NCBI RefSeq assembly: GCF_025452235.1
Contig: NZ_CP104965.1
Location: 1,612,001 to 1,676,000 of the forward strand
Origin: Devosia neptuniae
GTDB lineage: Bacteria; Pseudomonadota; Alphaproteobacteria; Rhizobiales; Devosiaceae
Direction: 5' to 3'
DNA length: 64,000 nt
The position numbers and the translations under genes are program-made. Below the pieces are notes generated by a model. The model did not search any database. It worked only from the letters and a program-made list of their open reading frames with translations, and was not told where the DNA came from. Of this stretch, positions 1 through 8,744 are shown piece after piece; within the stretch, counting starts at the first letter, position 1; each line of letters starts with the position of its first letter.

Positions 1-2
1 AT

Positions 3-1310
3 ACCGGGCGCGGCAATGAAATCGGCGCCATGGCCAAGGCCGTCGAAGTGTTCCGCGACAACGGGCTCAAGGTCAGCCAGATGAGCGAAGAAGAGCGCGC
101 GGCTTCGGTGCGCCGCCGCGTCGAGCGCACGGATATGATGGTGGCGCTGCAGGCCGCGTTCGGGGAAGTGGTGGATGCCGCCATTGCCGGGGATTTCTCC
201 AAGCGCGTGCACGCCCAATTCCCCGATGCCGAACTCAATGCCCTGGCCGGCAGCGTCAATGCCCTGGTCGAAACCGTCGATCGTGGCCTCAGCGAAACCG
301 GCGAAGTGCTGGGCGCGCTGGCCGATACCGATCTGACCCGCCGCATGCATGGCGAATATCAGGGCGCCTTTGCCAAGCTCAAGGGCGATACCAATGCGGT
401 GACCGACAAGCTCACCGAAATCGTTGGTGGCGCCAAGGCGATCTCGGGCGCGCTCAAGACGGCGACAGGGGAAATCCTTTCCGGCGCCAATGACCTGTCT
501 GAACGCACTACCAAGCAGGCCGCGACCATTGAGGAAACCTCGGCCGCCATGGAGCAATTGGCGGCAACGGTGGCCGAGAATGCGCGGCTGGCCGAAGACG
601 CCAATGGCAAGGCGCAATTGGTGTCCAAGAGCGCGGCCCAGAGCGGGGTCACCATGACCGAAGCCAATGCGGCTATGGAACGCATCACCACGTCCTCGGC
701 CAAGATTTCCAATATTATCGGGCTGATCGACGACATCGCCTTCCAGACCAATCTTTTGGCCTTGAACGCCTCGGTGGAAGCGGCGCGGGCGGGCGACGCC
801 GGCAAGGGTTTTGCCGTGGTAGCCGTCGAAGTGCGGCGGCTGGCGCAATCGGCCGCTTCGGCGTCCTCGGACGTCAAGGCACTGATCGAGCAATCGGCCA
901 CTGAAGTGCGCGGCGGCAGCAAGCTCGTCTCCAATGCGGCCGAGCAATTGGCCGGAATGTTGGCGGCGGTGGACCAGAACACGGCCATCATGCAGTCCAT
1001 CGCCAAGGCCAGCCGCGAGCAGGCCATGGCCATTGGCGAAGTCAGCACGTCGGTACGGGTGCTGGATGAGATGACCCAGCACAATGCCGCTCTGGTGGAA
1101 GAAATGAACGCCGCTATCGAGCAGAGCGAAGCCCAGGCGGCCCAGCTCGACCAGGTGGTAGACGTGTTTACGCTCGAGCAAAGCCCGGTGCGCACCACGG
1201 CGCCGGCGCCCCGCGCTCCCGTGCCGGTGCGTGGTGGGGCACAGGCCGCGGCCCGCTCCTATCTCAGCCAGGGCAATGCCGCCATCGCGGCGGATTGGAA
1301 CGAGTTCTAG
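3..1310 (+). CDS. Methyl-accepting chemotaxis protein, 3' portion (5' end outside window)
   Basis: The reading frame is open back to the window edge and begins inside a HAMP-like sequence ([16 protein letters not shown]), so the membrane and sensor part is missing. A second HAMP-like stretch follows (GDFSKRV to DTDLTRRM), then the cytoplasmic signalling coiled coil with the receptor hairpin [19 protein letters not shown]. This is the part that contacts CheA and CheW and carries methylation sites. The protein ends in DWNEF, which fits the xWxxF pentapeptide that tethers CheR/CheB on some receptors (known from NWETF in enterobacteria). It is a close paralogue of the receptor at 1992-3710 across the whole signalling region. 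The ligand cannot be inferred without the N-terminus. Confidence 0.95.
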   Translation, partial: TGRGNEIGAMAKAVEVFRDNGLKVSQMSEEERAASVRRRVERTDMMVALQAAFGEVVDAAIAGDFSKRVHAQFPDAELNALAGSVNALVETVDRGLSETGEVLGALADTDLTRRMHGEYQGAFAKLKGDTNAVTDKLTEIVGGAKAISGALKTATGEILSGANDLSERTTKQAATIEETSAAMEQLAATVAENARLAEDANGKAQLVSKSAAQSGVTMTEANAAMERITTSSAKISNIIGLIDDIAFQTNLLALNASVEAARAGDAGKGFAVVAVEVRRLAQSAASASSDVKALIEQSATEVRGGSKLVSNAAEQLAGMLAAVDQNTAIMQSIAKASREQAMAIGEVSTSVRVLDEMTQHNAALVEEMNAAIEQSEAQAAQLDQVVDVFTLEQSPVRTTAPAPRAPVPVRGGAQAAARSYLSQGNAAIAADWNEF

Positions 1311-1358
1311 GGCGGCCTGGCATTCGACTTTCCTCATCGGAGGAAAGGCCCGATCCAG

Positions 1359-1472
1359 TCCCCTCCCCCTTGAGGGGAGGGCTAGGGTGGGGGTGTCGGA
1401 CCGTCAACGAACTCGGTGCCCGCTTGGGCTCCGACACCCCCACCCTCAATCCCTCCCCTCAAGGGGGAGGGA
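1359..1472. repeat. Long intergenic inverted repeat (mosaic element)
   Basis: Two arms of about 42 bases (1359-1400 and 1430-1472) are near-perfect reverse complements around a 29-base loop. Each arm contains a smaller palindrome of the form CTCCCCCTTGAGGGGAGG. The same palindromic core recurs at 24005-24026 and 24185-24200, and a variant occurs at 41158-41294. It lies just after a chemoreceptor gene and could act as a transcript-end structure. The rest of the gene-free stretch 1311-1656 shows nothing else I recognise. Confidence 0.8.
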
Positions 1473-1656
1473 GGCGGATCGAGGCTTCCCCGATCCACTC
1501 AAAGCCCGAATGCTGCTTCGGCTTGGGCCCGCCAATATACGTTGCGCTGCCAAGCATTGCCGAAAGCGCCCGTTAACCTATTGGGCGCAACAATGACCAA
1601 CCAAAGCTTTGGTTTTATTTAAGAAATTAGCCATTCTCAAGGGTGCGAGTGACGCA

Positions 1657-1992
1657 ATGCGTCCTGCTGAGCCACGGCGAGATAGCCAGATCGGACAATT
1701 GCTGCCGGCCGCTGCCGTGGCGATGTTCACTATTGTTATGGCTGTTGCCGCGGTCCACGTGCCGCCCAAGCAGGGCGAGATGGGGGTGGTTTTTGCCCCC
1801 TGGACAAGCCAGGCCGAAATCTTGGGAGCGGTGATAGAGGCGGGCGGGCGCATCGTCGATACCAGCCGGCTGCCCAATGTCATCGTCGCCTATGGGCTGG
1901 ATGAAGGTTTTGCCGCGCGGATACGTGACCGGGGCGCGTGGTTCACAATTGCAGCAATCGGTCTTTGCGCGGGCACGGGGAGCCTAAGCTGA
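1657..1992 (+). CDS. Hypothetical membrane-anchored protein (111 aa)
   Basis: I do not recognise the family. Residues about 12-35 form one hydrophobic segment ([19 protein letters not shown]), and a soluble part with no known motif follows. The frame is also open from a TTG at 1609, but the ATG at 1657 is the more natural start. The stop codon overlaps the ATG of the downstream chemoreceptor (TGATG), which implies translational coupling and perhaps a shared job. It could be a small accessory protein of that receptor, but nothing in the sequence shows this directly. Confidence 0.6.
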   Translation: MRPAEPRRDSQIGQLLPAAAVAMFTIVMAVAAVHVPPKQGEMGVVFAPWTSQAEILGAVIEAGGRIVDTSRLPNVIVAYGLDEGFAARIRDRGAWFTIAAIGLCAGTGSLS

Positions 1993-3710
1993 TGAATCAC
2001 GGTATGAATCTGGAACAATTTCGCATGCAGGCGGCCATTGGGCTGTGCGCGATGAGCGCGGTGCTGGCGGCCGCCGCCTTGGGCATCGACATCGTGCGCT
2101 GGGGTGGGCCGGGCATGGCCAGCGTGCTGGCCTTTGCCACGCTGGGGGCGCTGGTCGCGGGGTTGGTATTGTTCCGCCACCAGCCGGCCTTCCGGTATCT
2201 GGCCGTTTCGGTGCTGATGGCGCAAGTGATGGCGACCTTGATCGCCATGCGTGGCCATCCCCAGCAGGTCGATATGCACATGGCCTTCTTTGCAGCTTTG
2301 GCCATGTGCGCGCTGCTCTATGACATCAAGGCCATCCTGGTCGGCGCGGCGCTGGTGGCGGTGCACCATCTGGGGCTGGGCCTGTTCTGGAGCGAGATGG
2401 TGTTTTATGGCGGCGCAGGGCTCGATCGGGTCGTGCTGCATGCCGTGATCCTGGTGGCCGAGGCGCTGGCGCTGGTCTGGATGACGCGCAATACGGAAGT
2501 GCTGCTGCAATTGGCGAACCTCAAATCCGACGAAGCCGAAAGCGAGGCGGCGACGGCGCGCCAGCATGCCCAGACGGTCAGGGAGAGCCTGGAAACCAGC
2601 CAAACCCGCGCCGCTTTGATGCAGACCTTGCAATCGGGTTTTGGCGACGTGGTCGATGCGGCCGTGGCCGGCGATTTCAGCCATCGGATCGTGGCCGATT
2701 TCCCCGACGAGGATCTCAACCGGCTGGCCAATGCGATCAATCTGCTGCTCGGCACGGTGGAGCGTGGCGTCGCCGAAACCGGCATGGTGCTGACGGCTTT
2801 GGCCGACACCGACCTGACGCGGCGCATGGATGGGGATTATCGCGGCGCCTTTGCCAAGCTCAAGACCGACACCAATAGCGTGGTCGATACGCTGTCCGAG
2901 CTGGTCAGCCGGCTCAAGGGCACATCGGGCTCGCTGCGCACCGCGACGGGGGAAATCCTGTCCGGGGCCAATGATCTGTCCGAACGCACCACCAAGCAGG
3001 CGGCGACTATCGAGGAAACCACCGCAGCGATCGAGCAATTGAGCAATGCGGTGCTCGAAAACGCCAAGCGAGCCGAAACCGCCAGCAGCAAGGCGCAGGC
3101 TGTGTCCCATACCGCCACCGAAGGCGGGCAGGTGATGGATAGGGCCAATGCGGCCATGGCCGGCATCGAAGCCAGTTCGGCCAAGATTTCCAACATTATC
3201 GGGCTGATCGACGACATCGCCTTCCAGACCAATCTTCTGGCGCTGAATGCTTCGGTGGAAGCGGCGCGAGCAGGCGATGCGGGCAAGGGCTTTGCCGTGG
3301 TCGCCATCGAAGTGCGGCGGCTGGCCCAGTCGGCGGCGGGAGCTTCGGCCGAGGTCAAGCAATTGATCGAAGCGAGTGCCGAGGAAGTGCGCGGCGGCAG
3401 CAAGCTTGTGGGGCAGGCGGCCGAAAAGCTGCTGGATATCCTGGCGGTGGCGCAGGAAAGCTCGAGCCTGATCGATTCCATCGCCCATGCCAATAAGCAG
3501 CAATCCTCAGCCCTGCAGGAGGTCACCGCCGCAGTGCGGCAGATGGACGAGATGACCCAGCACAATGCGGCTTTGGTGGAAGAGACCAATGCCGCCATCG
3601 AGCAGACCGAGGCGCAGGCGGCCGAACTCGATACCATTATCGAGGTGTTCCGCACCGAGGACAGGCCCCCGTTCGCTCCGGCAATCGGACGGGTGCGGCT
3701 GGCTTCCTGA
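1992..3710 (+). CDS. Methyl-accepting chemotaxis protein with multi-pass His-rich membrane sensor
   Basis: The 572-residue receptor has an N-terminal domain of five to six membrane segments (about residues 12-165) with no periplasmic sensor domain. Histidines are clustered in or beside the membrane (DMHM, VHHL, VLHA), a pattern I associate with metal- or haem-binding membrane sensors; that role is inference. HAMP-like segments follow (GDFSHRI to DTDLTRRM), then the signalling coiled coil with the [19 protein letters not shown] hairpin. The ATG at 1992 is preceded by GGGGAG and overlaps the stop of the 111-residue gene, so I prefer it to the GTG at 1938. Unlike its upstream paralogue it has no C-terminal xWxxF pentapeptide and ends in RVRLAS, so it may depend on the other receptor for adaptation enzymes. 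Confidence 0.94.
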   Translation: MNHGMNLEQFRMQAAIGLCAMSAVLAAAALGIDIVRWGGPGMASVLAFATLGALVAGLVLFRHQPAFRYLAVSVLMAQVMATLIAMRGHPQQVDMHMAFFAALAMCALLYDIKAILVGAALVAVHHLGLGLFWSEMVFYGGAGLDRVVLHAVILVAEALALVWMTRNTEVLLQLANLKSDEAESEAATARQHAQTVRESLETSQTRAALMQTLQSGFGDVVDAAVAGDFSHRIVADFPDEDLNRLANAINLLLGTVERGVAETGMVLTALADTDLTRRMDGDYRGAFAKLKTDTNSVVDTLSELVSRLKGTSGSLRTATGEILSGANDLSERTTKQAATIEETTAAIEQLSNAVLENAKRAETASSKAQAVSHTATEGGQVMDRANAAMAGIEASSAKISNIIGLIDDIAFQTNLLALNASVEAARAGDAGKGFAVVAIEVRRLAQSAAGASAEVKQLIEASAEEVRGGSKLVGQAAEKLLDILAVAQESSSLIDSIAHANKQQSSALQEVTAAVRQMDEMTQHNAALVEETNAAIEQTEAQAAELDTIIEVFRTEDRPPFAPAIGRVRLAS

Positions 3711-3770
3711 CACGGGCTGTCAGCAGCGGCACGCTAAGGCTTTGCGGCGCAGACCAGCGCCGGGAGCCCG

Positions 3771-4181
3771 ATGATGAGTGCTGCACGCAAGTTTGAACAG
3801 GCCGAGCGCCTGCCGGCCGGTGCGCCATTGCAAAGCGAGCTGGATGCCTTGCTGGCGCCCTTGCCCGAGCCGGTGGCGGCTTTGGCGAGGCGGCTGGTCG
3901 CCCTGGTTGCGGCGCATCCGGGGCTATCGGGCGAGGTCAAGACGGGCTGGAAATCGATCAATTTCCGCCATGCCAGAGCCGGCCATGTCTGTGCAGTGTT
4001 TCCGCATCTCGATCGGGTATCGCTCTATTTCGAACAGGGGCGGCTGCTCGACAATGGCCATGGGCTGTTTCAGGGCGAAGGGCTCAAGAAAGGGCGCTTC
4101 ATCCGCATGCTGCCGGGCGCGGAAATTCCCATCGACATAATCGGCATCCTGATTGCCGAGGCCATTGCCCTGCAGCAGTGA
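3771..4181 (+). CDS. DUF1801 domain-containing protein
   Basis: This 136-residue protein matches the YdhG/DUF1801 fold family, whose members bind small ligands or iron but mostly lack assigned functions. The family-like core is KTGWKSINFRHARAGHVCAVFPH, read here in shorter pieces as GWKSINF and VCAVFPH, followed by RVSLYFEQG. Tandem ATG codons occur at 3771 and 3774; GGGAG sits 4 and 7 bases upstream, so the second ATG is slightly better placed. It is followed by mgsA on the same strand. No operon evidence beyond co-orientation is visible. Confidence 0.75.
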   Translation: MMSAARKFEQAERLPAGAPLQSELDALLAPLPEPVAALARRLVALVAAHPGLSGEVKTGWKSINFRHARAGHVCAVFPHLDRVSLYFEQGRLLDNGHGLFQGEGLKKGRFIRMLPGAEIPIDIIGILIAEAIALQQ

Positions 4182-4220
4182 GCATGCTTGAAAGCTCCAA
4201 TGCTTGTGGGAGTTTAGGCA

Positions 4221-4586
4221 ATGGCGCGGATTGGGCTGGTGGCGCATGACGACAAGAAGGACGAATTGTGCGCCTGGGCCGTGCAGCATAAGCGCAAGCT
4301 GAGCGAGCATGATTTGTGGGCGACCGGCACCACCGGCGGGCGCGTCATGGCGGCCACCGGCTTGCCGGTGACCCTGCTCAAAAGCGGGCCATTGGGTGGC
4401 GACCAGCAGCTTGGCGCGATGATCTGCGAAGGCCGGCTGGATGTGCTGATCTTCTTCATCGATCCGCTCTCCGCCCAGCCCCATGATGTGGATGTCAAAG
4501 CGCTGACCCGGCTGGCGACGCTTTACGATGTCCTGCTCGCCAACAACAAACCCACAGCCGATGCGGTTCTGGCCGCGGTACAGTAA
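4221..4586 (+). CDS. mgsA: Methylglyoxal synthase
   Basis: The enzyme converts dihydroxyacetone phosphate to methylglyoxal plus phosphate, a bypass used when phosphate limits glycolysis. The sequence shows the family hallmarks: VAHD near the N-terminus, ATGTTGG (residues 34-40), SGPLGGDQQ with the catalytic-type Asp61, and FFIDPLSAQPHDVDVKAL. At 121 residues it is shorter than the Escherichia coli enzyme (about 152) because the C-terminal tail is reduced, as in many alphaproteobacteria. A glyoxalase II gene (gloB) that could help detoxify the product lies at 27.4-28.2 kb. Confidence 0.95.
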   Translation: MARIGLVAHDDKKDELCAWAVQHKRKLSEHDLWATGTTGGRVMAATGLPVTLLKSGPLGGDQQLGAMICEGRLDVLIFFIDPLSAQPHDVDVKALTRLATLYDVLLANNKPTADAVLAAVQ

Positions 4587-4710
4587 ACCGGTTTCCACTT
4601 TAGGCGGGCTTGCTGCCGGTTGACCACCTGCCCCCGTTATGAACAGATGCCACAAAATAGCCCGGACAATGAACCGGGCATGGCAGTTCAGGAAAACGGA
4701 ACGGGTTTGG

Positions 4711-5493
4711 GTGTCCTCTGATGTAGTTATTGACGTTCGCAACGTCAGCAAGCGCTTTGGCGGTTTGACCGCCGTCAACAATTGTTCGCTCTCGGTTCGG
4801 CGCGGCTCGGTCACAGGCTTGATCGGGCCCAATGGCGCGGGCAAATCGACGCTGTTCAATATCGTGGCCGGCAATATCGTGCCCGATAGCGGCCAGGTGA
4901 TCTTTGACGGGCAAGATGTGACGGGCCTCAAGCCCCACCAATTGTTTCGTACCGGCATGTTGCGCACCTTCCAGATCGCGCATGAATTCTCCAATATGAC
5001 GGCGCTGGAAAACCTGATGATGGTGCCGGGCGATCAGCCGGGCGAATATCTGGCCAATGCCTGGTTCCGGCCGGGCCTGGCCAAATCGCGCGAGACCGAA
5101 GTGCGCAAGAAGGCGCTCGATGTCATCGATTTCCTCAAGCTCGGCCATGTGCGCAACGAGCTGGCGGGCAATCTCTCGGGCGGGCAGAAAAAGCTGCTCG
5201 AGCTGGGCCGCACCATGATGGTGGATGCCAAGGTGGTGCTGCTCGACGAGGTGGCGGCCGGCGTCAACAAGACATTGCTCAATGACCTTGCCGCCAATAT
5301 CGAGCGGATGAACAAGGAACTGGGCTACACCTTCTTTGTCATCGAGCACGATATGGACCTGATCGGGCGGCTCTGCGATCCGGTCATCGTGATGGCGGCC
5401 GGCGAAAAGATCGCCGAGGGCCCGATGGCCGAAATCCGCGCCAATCCGGCCATTGTCGAGGCCTATTTCGGCACCCCGGTGGAAGCAGCATAA
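4711..5493 (+). CDS. livG: Branched-chain amino acid-type ABC transporter ATP-binding protein LivG
   Basis: First ATPase of a HAAT-family importer. Walker A is GPNGAGKST, the signature is LSGGQ, and the Walker B region reads VVLLDEVAAGVN. That is a change from the usual DEPxAGxN seen in many LivG proteins, but the catalytic Glu is kept. The switch His is in IEHDM. The GTG at 4711 begins the conserved part (VIDVRNVSKRFGG); in-frame ATGs at 4639 and 4669 would add 24 or 14 unconserved residues, so the start is uncertain. The stop overlaps the livF start (TAATG). livG-livF-livH-livM form a tight operon. Confidence 0.93.
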   Translation: MSSDVVIDVRNVSKRFGGLTAVNNCSLSVRRGSVTGLIGPNGAGKSTLFNIVAGNIVPDSGQVIFDGQDVTGLKPHQLFRTGMLRTFQIAHEFSNMTALENLMMVPGDQPGEYLANAWFRPGLAKSRETEVRKKALDVIDFLKLGHVRNELAGNLSGGQKKLLELGRTMMVDAKVVLLDEVAAGVNKTLLNDLAANIERMNKELGYTFFVIEHDMDLIGRLCDPVIVMAAGEKIAEGPMAEIRANPAIVEAYFGTPVEAA

Positions 5494-6197
5494 TGGCGTT
5501 GATCGAACTCAAACACGTCGTCGGCGGCTATGGCGGCGCGCCGATCCTCAATGGCGTCAATATCGCCATCGAGCCGCATGATATCGGGGTCATCGTCGGC
5601 CCCAATGGCGCGGGCAAATCCACCACGCTCAAGGCGATTTTCGGGCTGCTCAAGGTCACCGGCGGCACCATCGAATTCGGTGGCGAGAATGTCGCCAATT
5701 CGCTGCCCGACAAGCTGGTGCCCAAGGGGCTGAGCTTCGTGCCGCAGGAAAAGAACGTCTTCACCTCGATGAGCGTCGAGGAAAACCTCGAAATGGGTGC
5801 CTTCACCCGCAAGGACGATTTCCGCGCCACCATGCAATGGGTCTATGACATGTTCCCGGTGCTGGCGGAAAAGCGGCGGCAGCCGGCGGGCGAGCTATCG
5901 GGCGGGCAGCGCCAGATGGTGGCCATGGGCCGGGCGCTGATGAGCAAGCCCAAGCTGCTGATGCTGGACGAGCCCTCGGCGGGCCTCTCGCCGCGCTATG
6001 TCATCGAGATTTTCGAGACCATCGTGCGCGTGAATAAAGAAGGCGTGGGCATTTTGATGGTCGAGCAGAATGCCCGCCAGGCGCTGGCCTTCGCCTCCAA
6101 GGGCTTCGTGCTGGCCAGCGGGCAAAACCGCTTCACCGGCACTGGCCCCGAACTCATCGCCGACCCCGAAGTCGCCAAGAGCTTTTTGGGGGGCTAG
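5493..6197 (+). CDS. livF: Branched-chain amino acid-type ABC transporter ATP-binding protein LivF
   Basis: Second ATPase of the importer, 234 residues. It has Walker A GPNGAGKST, the signature LSGGQRQM, Walker B LLMLDEPSAGLSP and switch His replaced by Gln (MVEQNAR), which is the normal LivF form. The ATG at 5493 shares its A with the livG stop codon. It should pair with LivG beneath the LivH/LivM membrane subunits and power uptake of amino acids or related amides. The real substrate of such transporters cannot be read from sequence. Confidence 0.94.
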   Translation: MALIELKHVVGGYGGAPILNGVNIAIEPHDIGVIVGPNGAGKSTTLKAIFGLLKVTGGTIEFGGENVANSLPDKLVPKGLSFVPQEKNVFTSMSVEENLEMGAFTRKDDFRATMQWVYDMFPVLAEKRRQPAGELSGGQRQMVAMGRALMSKPKLLMLDEPSAGLSPRYVIEIFETIVRVNKEGVGILMVEQNARQALAFASKGFVLASGQNRFTGTGPELIADPEVAKSFLGG

Positions 6198-6204
6198 GAC
6201 TGAC

Positions 6205-7209
6205 ATGACCGAACTCATTTTCTTCATCAACCAGGTCGTCATTTCCGGCGCGGTGCTGGGTTGCATCTATGCGCTGGGCGCGGTCGGCATCACGCTGGTC
6301 TTCGGCATTCTGCGCTTTGCCCATTTTGCCCATTCCGAGCTGATGACCTCGGGCGCGTTCTTTGCCTTCCTGTTGGCCGGCGCCTTTGCTGCCTGGGGCA
6401 TTACCGCCCCCATTCCCATGGGCTTCGTGGTTCTGCCCATCGCCATGGTGCTCTCGGCAATTTTCGCGCTGGGCATCGACAAGGGATTTTATGCGCCGCT
6501 GCGCAAGCGTGGGGCCAAGCCCGTGACGCTGCTGATTGCCTCGATCGGCGTAACGCTGATGGTGCAGGGCCTGATCCGCCTGTTTTTCGGCGCCGGTTCC
6601 TATTCCTTCTTCGAGCATGAAACCAAGGACGTGTTCCGCGTCGATCTGGCCTTTCTCGGCTCGACCCGGCCGTTGGTGATCACCGAGCCGCAATTGCTGA
6701 TGATCGTGGTCACGGCATTGTCGGTGATTGCGCTACATCTCTTCCTCACCCGCTCGCGGCTGGGCAAGGCGATGCGGGCCATGGCTGATAATGCTGACCT
6801 GGCGCAAGTGTCGGGCATCAATACGGCGCTGGTGGTGCGGGTGACCTGGATCATTGCCGGGGCGCTGGGCTGCATGGCCGGCACCATGCTGGCGCTGGAT
6901 GTGACGCTCAAGCCCGATCTGGCCTTCAACATCATCATCCCGATCTTTGCCGCCGCCATTGTAGGCGGGTTGGGCCAGGCCTATGGCGCCATTGCCGGGG
7001 GCCTGCTGATCGGCTTTGCCGAATCGCTGGCCGTGTTCAACTGGACCATGGTGCTGCGCCCGCTCAACGCGATCCTGCCCGAATGGCTGCAATTGCCGGC
7101 CACGCTGGCTTTGGTGCCCACCGAATACAAGCTCACCGTGGCCTTCGTCATCCTGGTGGTCACATTGTTGGTGCGGCCCACGGGTATCTTCAAGGGAGCC
7201 TCGTCATGA
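6205..7209 (+). CDS. livH: Branched-chain amino acid-type ABC transporter permease LivH
   Basis: A 334-residue integral membrane subunit with eight or so hydrophobic segments. Typical LivH sequences are GCIYALGAVGITLVFGILRF (quoted in part) near the N-terminus, the EAA-like cytoplasmic loop LGKAMRAMADN, and LGCMAGTMLALD. The ATG at 6205 lies 7 bases after the livF stop. The stop overlaps the livM start by four bases (ATGA), so the two permeases are translationally coupled. An upstream in-frame start at 6070 would run through livF and is not credible. Confidence 0.93.
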   Translation: MTELIFFINQVVISGAVLGCIYALGAVGITLVFGILRFAHFAHSELMTSGAFFAFLLAGAFAAWGITAPIPMGFVVLPIAMVLSAIFALGIDKGFYAPLRKRGAKPVTLLIASIGVTLMVQGLIRLFFGAGSYSFFEHETKDVFRVDLAFLGSTRPLVITEPQLLMIVVTALSVIALHLFLTRSRLGKAMRAMADNADLAQVSGINTALVVRVTWIIAGALGCMAGTMLALDVTLKPDLAFNIIIPIFAAAIVGGLGQAYGAIAGGLLIGFAESLAVFNWTMVLRPLNAILPEWLQLPATLALVPTEYKLTVAFVILVVTLLVRPTGIFKGASS

Positions 7210-8486
7210 TCCAGCGTTCCCTCACGCTCTTTGCTGGACTGTTCGGGCTGATCCTGGTGATCGGCTGGGTGATGGGTCTGCCCTTCACCTCCTCGCGCCT
7301 TGTGGAAGCTGCCGCCTACGCGCTGATCGCGCTGGGGCTCAACCTGCAATGGGGTTATGGCGGGCTGTTCAATTTCGGCATTATGGGTTTCCTGATGGTG
7401 GGCGGCTTTGCCGTCACCTTCATTTCCTATCCGGTCAATCCGCAATTCTGGGGCGCCGATGGCCCGTGGATGCTGGGCCGGGCATTGCTGGCCTTTTTCG
7501 CCGGGGCGCTGCTGGTGCTGGCGGCGCGGCAGAGCCATCGCGTGGGGATATCAGGCAAGTGGAAGACCGTGCTGACGGTCATCGCCTGGTTTGTGGCCTA
7601 TTGCGTCTATCGCAGCCAGATTGATCCGGCCGCCGCCTATATCGAATCCGATGCCGGCGGCAAATGGGTCGGCGGGCTGGGCGGCCATCCCGTGCTGGGC
7701 TGGCTGTTCGGCGGCGTCTTGGCGGCGGCCATCGCCTATTTCGTCGGCAAGATCAGCCTGGGCCTGCGCACCGACTATCTGGCCATCGCCACGATCGGCA
7801 TTTCCGAGATTATCCGGGCGCTGATCAAGAATATGGATTGGCTGACCCGCGGCACGCTGACCGTCTCGCCCATTCCCTGGCCGGTGCCATTGCCCGATGC
7901 TTATGCGGGCGGCGGGCAGCCGGCGCTGCTCCTGGCGCGCGGCGGTTTCCTGTTGCTGGCCATCGCCGTCTTGGCCATCGCGATCCTCTTGATCTCGCGC
8001 GCCTATGCCGGGCCCTGGGGCCGCATGATGCGGGCCATTCGCGACAATCACATCGCCTCGGCCTCGATGGGCAAGAATGTCACCGCGCGACAGCTGGAAA
8101 TTTTCGTCTTCGGCTCGGTGCTGATGGGCATTGGCGGCGCCATGCTGGTCAGCTTCGTGCAGATTTTCGATCCCTCCAGCTATCAGCCGATCAACCACAC
8201 CTTCCTGATCTGGGTCATGGTAATCGTGGGCGGCGCCGGCAATAATTGGGGCGCGGTGTTCGGGGCGGTATTGATCTGGCTGATCTGGGTCATCTCCGAG
8301 CCGCTGGCCAAGGCGGTGTTCGATTTCATCTCCTATTGGTCGAGCACGGCCGGCTGGGGCGCCATCCCCGATATCGAAGCCCGCTCCGCGCAGATGCGGG
8401 TCTTCGTGCTGGGCCTGGTGATCACCATTGCGCTACGGTTTGCGCCCAAGGGCCTGATCCCGGAAGTCGTGCGGCGGGAGGGCTGA
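7206..8486 (+). CDS. livM: Branched-chain amino acid-type ABC transporter permease LivM
   Basis: A 426-residue membrane permease that closes the livGFHM operon. It has LivM-like features: LIALGLNLQWGYGGLFNFG, LRTDYLAIATIGISEI, and the EAA-like loop WGRMMRAIRDN. Compared with shorter LivM proteins it carries an additional central membrane region (about residues 85-180, AALLVLAARQSHR and VIAWFVAYCVYR), a form common in Hyphomicrobiales. No livK follows directly; the probable binding protein is livK at 10599-11804 on the opposite strand. A REP cluster starts 25 bases after the stop. Confidence 0.92.
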   Translation: MIQRSLTLFAGLFGLILVIGWVMGLPFTSSRLVEAAAYALIALGLNLQWGYGGLFNFGIMGFLMVGGFAVTFISYPVNPQFWGADGPWMLGRALLAFFAGALLVLAARQSHRVGISGKWKTVLTVIAWFVAYCVYRSQIDPAAAYIESDAGGKWVGGLGGHPVLGWLFGGVLAAAIAYFVGKISLGLRTDYLAIATIGISEIIRALIKNMDWLTRGTLTVSPIPWPVPLPDAYAGGGQPALLLARGGFLLLAIAVLAIAILLISRAYAGPWGRMMRAIRDNHIASASMGKNVTARQLEIFVFGSVLMGIGGAMLVSFVQIFDPSSYQPINHTFLIWVMVIVGGAGNNWGAVFGAVLIWLIWVISEPLAKAVFDFISYWSSTAGWGAIPDIEARSAQMRVFVLGLVITIALRFAPKGLIPEVVRREG

Positions 8487-8510
8487 TTTCCCGCGCATTC
8501 CCAAGTTGTG

Positions 8511-8656
8511 TGATCCCCGCGAAAGCGGGGATTTCCGTTTTCGGGCGCAGCACGTCCACCTCCACAATGTCATCCCGGCGCAGGCCGGGATCCAGGCTGA
8601 AGGTCCTCCACACACGGCGATCTCACAGCATGGATTCCGGCCTGCGCCGGAATGAC
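8511..8656. repeat. REP-like palindrome cluster (three units)
   Basis: Three palindromic units lie between livM and the toxin-antitoxin operon. Unit 1 is ATCCCCGC-gaaa-GCGGGGAT (8513-8532). Units 2 and 3 (8569-8594 and 8631-8656) are an inverted pair: GTCATCCCGGCGCAGG with its completion GGGATCCA, then TGGATTCCGGCCTGCGCC ending GGAATGAC. The same inverted pair recurs at 24056-24154, 25044-25142 and 40261-40357. These resemble BIME/REP elements and could protect or end transcripts. No REP-associated transposase is visible in the window. Confidence 0.85.
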
Positions 8657-8685
8657 CCGGCAGGAGTACGTGGATTGCGCGCGTC

Positions 8686-8738
8686 CAATATTGCACTTTG
8701 TCTAAAACTGGACTATATCTTCCTCCAGCAGACTGGAG
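8686..8738 (+). promoter_or_regulatory. Probable promoter and operator of the Xre/RES operon
   Basis: A sigma70-like promoter is visible: TTGCAC (8691-8696), a 17-base spacer and TATATC (8714-8719). An 8-base perfect palindrome CAATATTG (8686-8693) overlaps the -35 box. A second inverted repeat, CTCCAG-caga-CTGGAG (8723-8738), covers the expected start of transcription and includes the GGAG ribosome-binding site. Autorepression by the antitoxin, usual in such operons, is the likely use of these palindromes; that is inference. Confidence 0.6.
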
Positions 8739-8744
8739 ACGCAC

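Noticed and set aside
1359..1472. CRISPR-like array
   Set aside because: There are only two arms in inverted, not direct, orientation, and no spacers or cas genes anywhere.
8723..8738. mRNA hairpin hiding the ribosome-binding site of the antitoxin
   Set aside because: The predicted transcript starts inside the left arm, so the hairpin would not form; I treat it as a DNA operator candidate.
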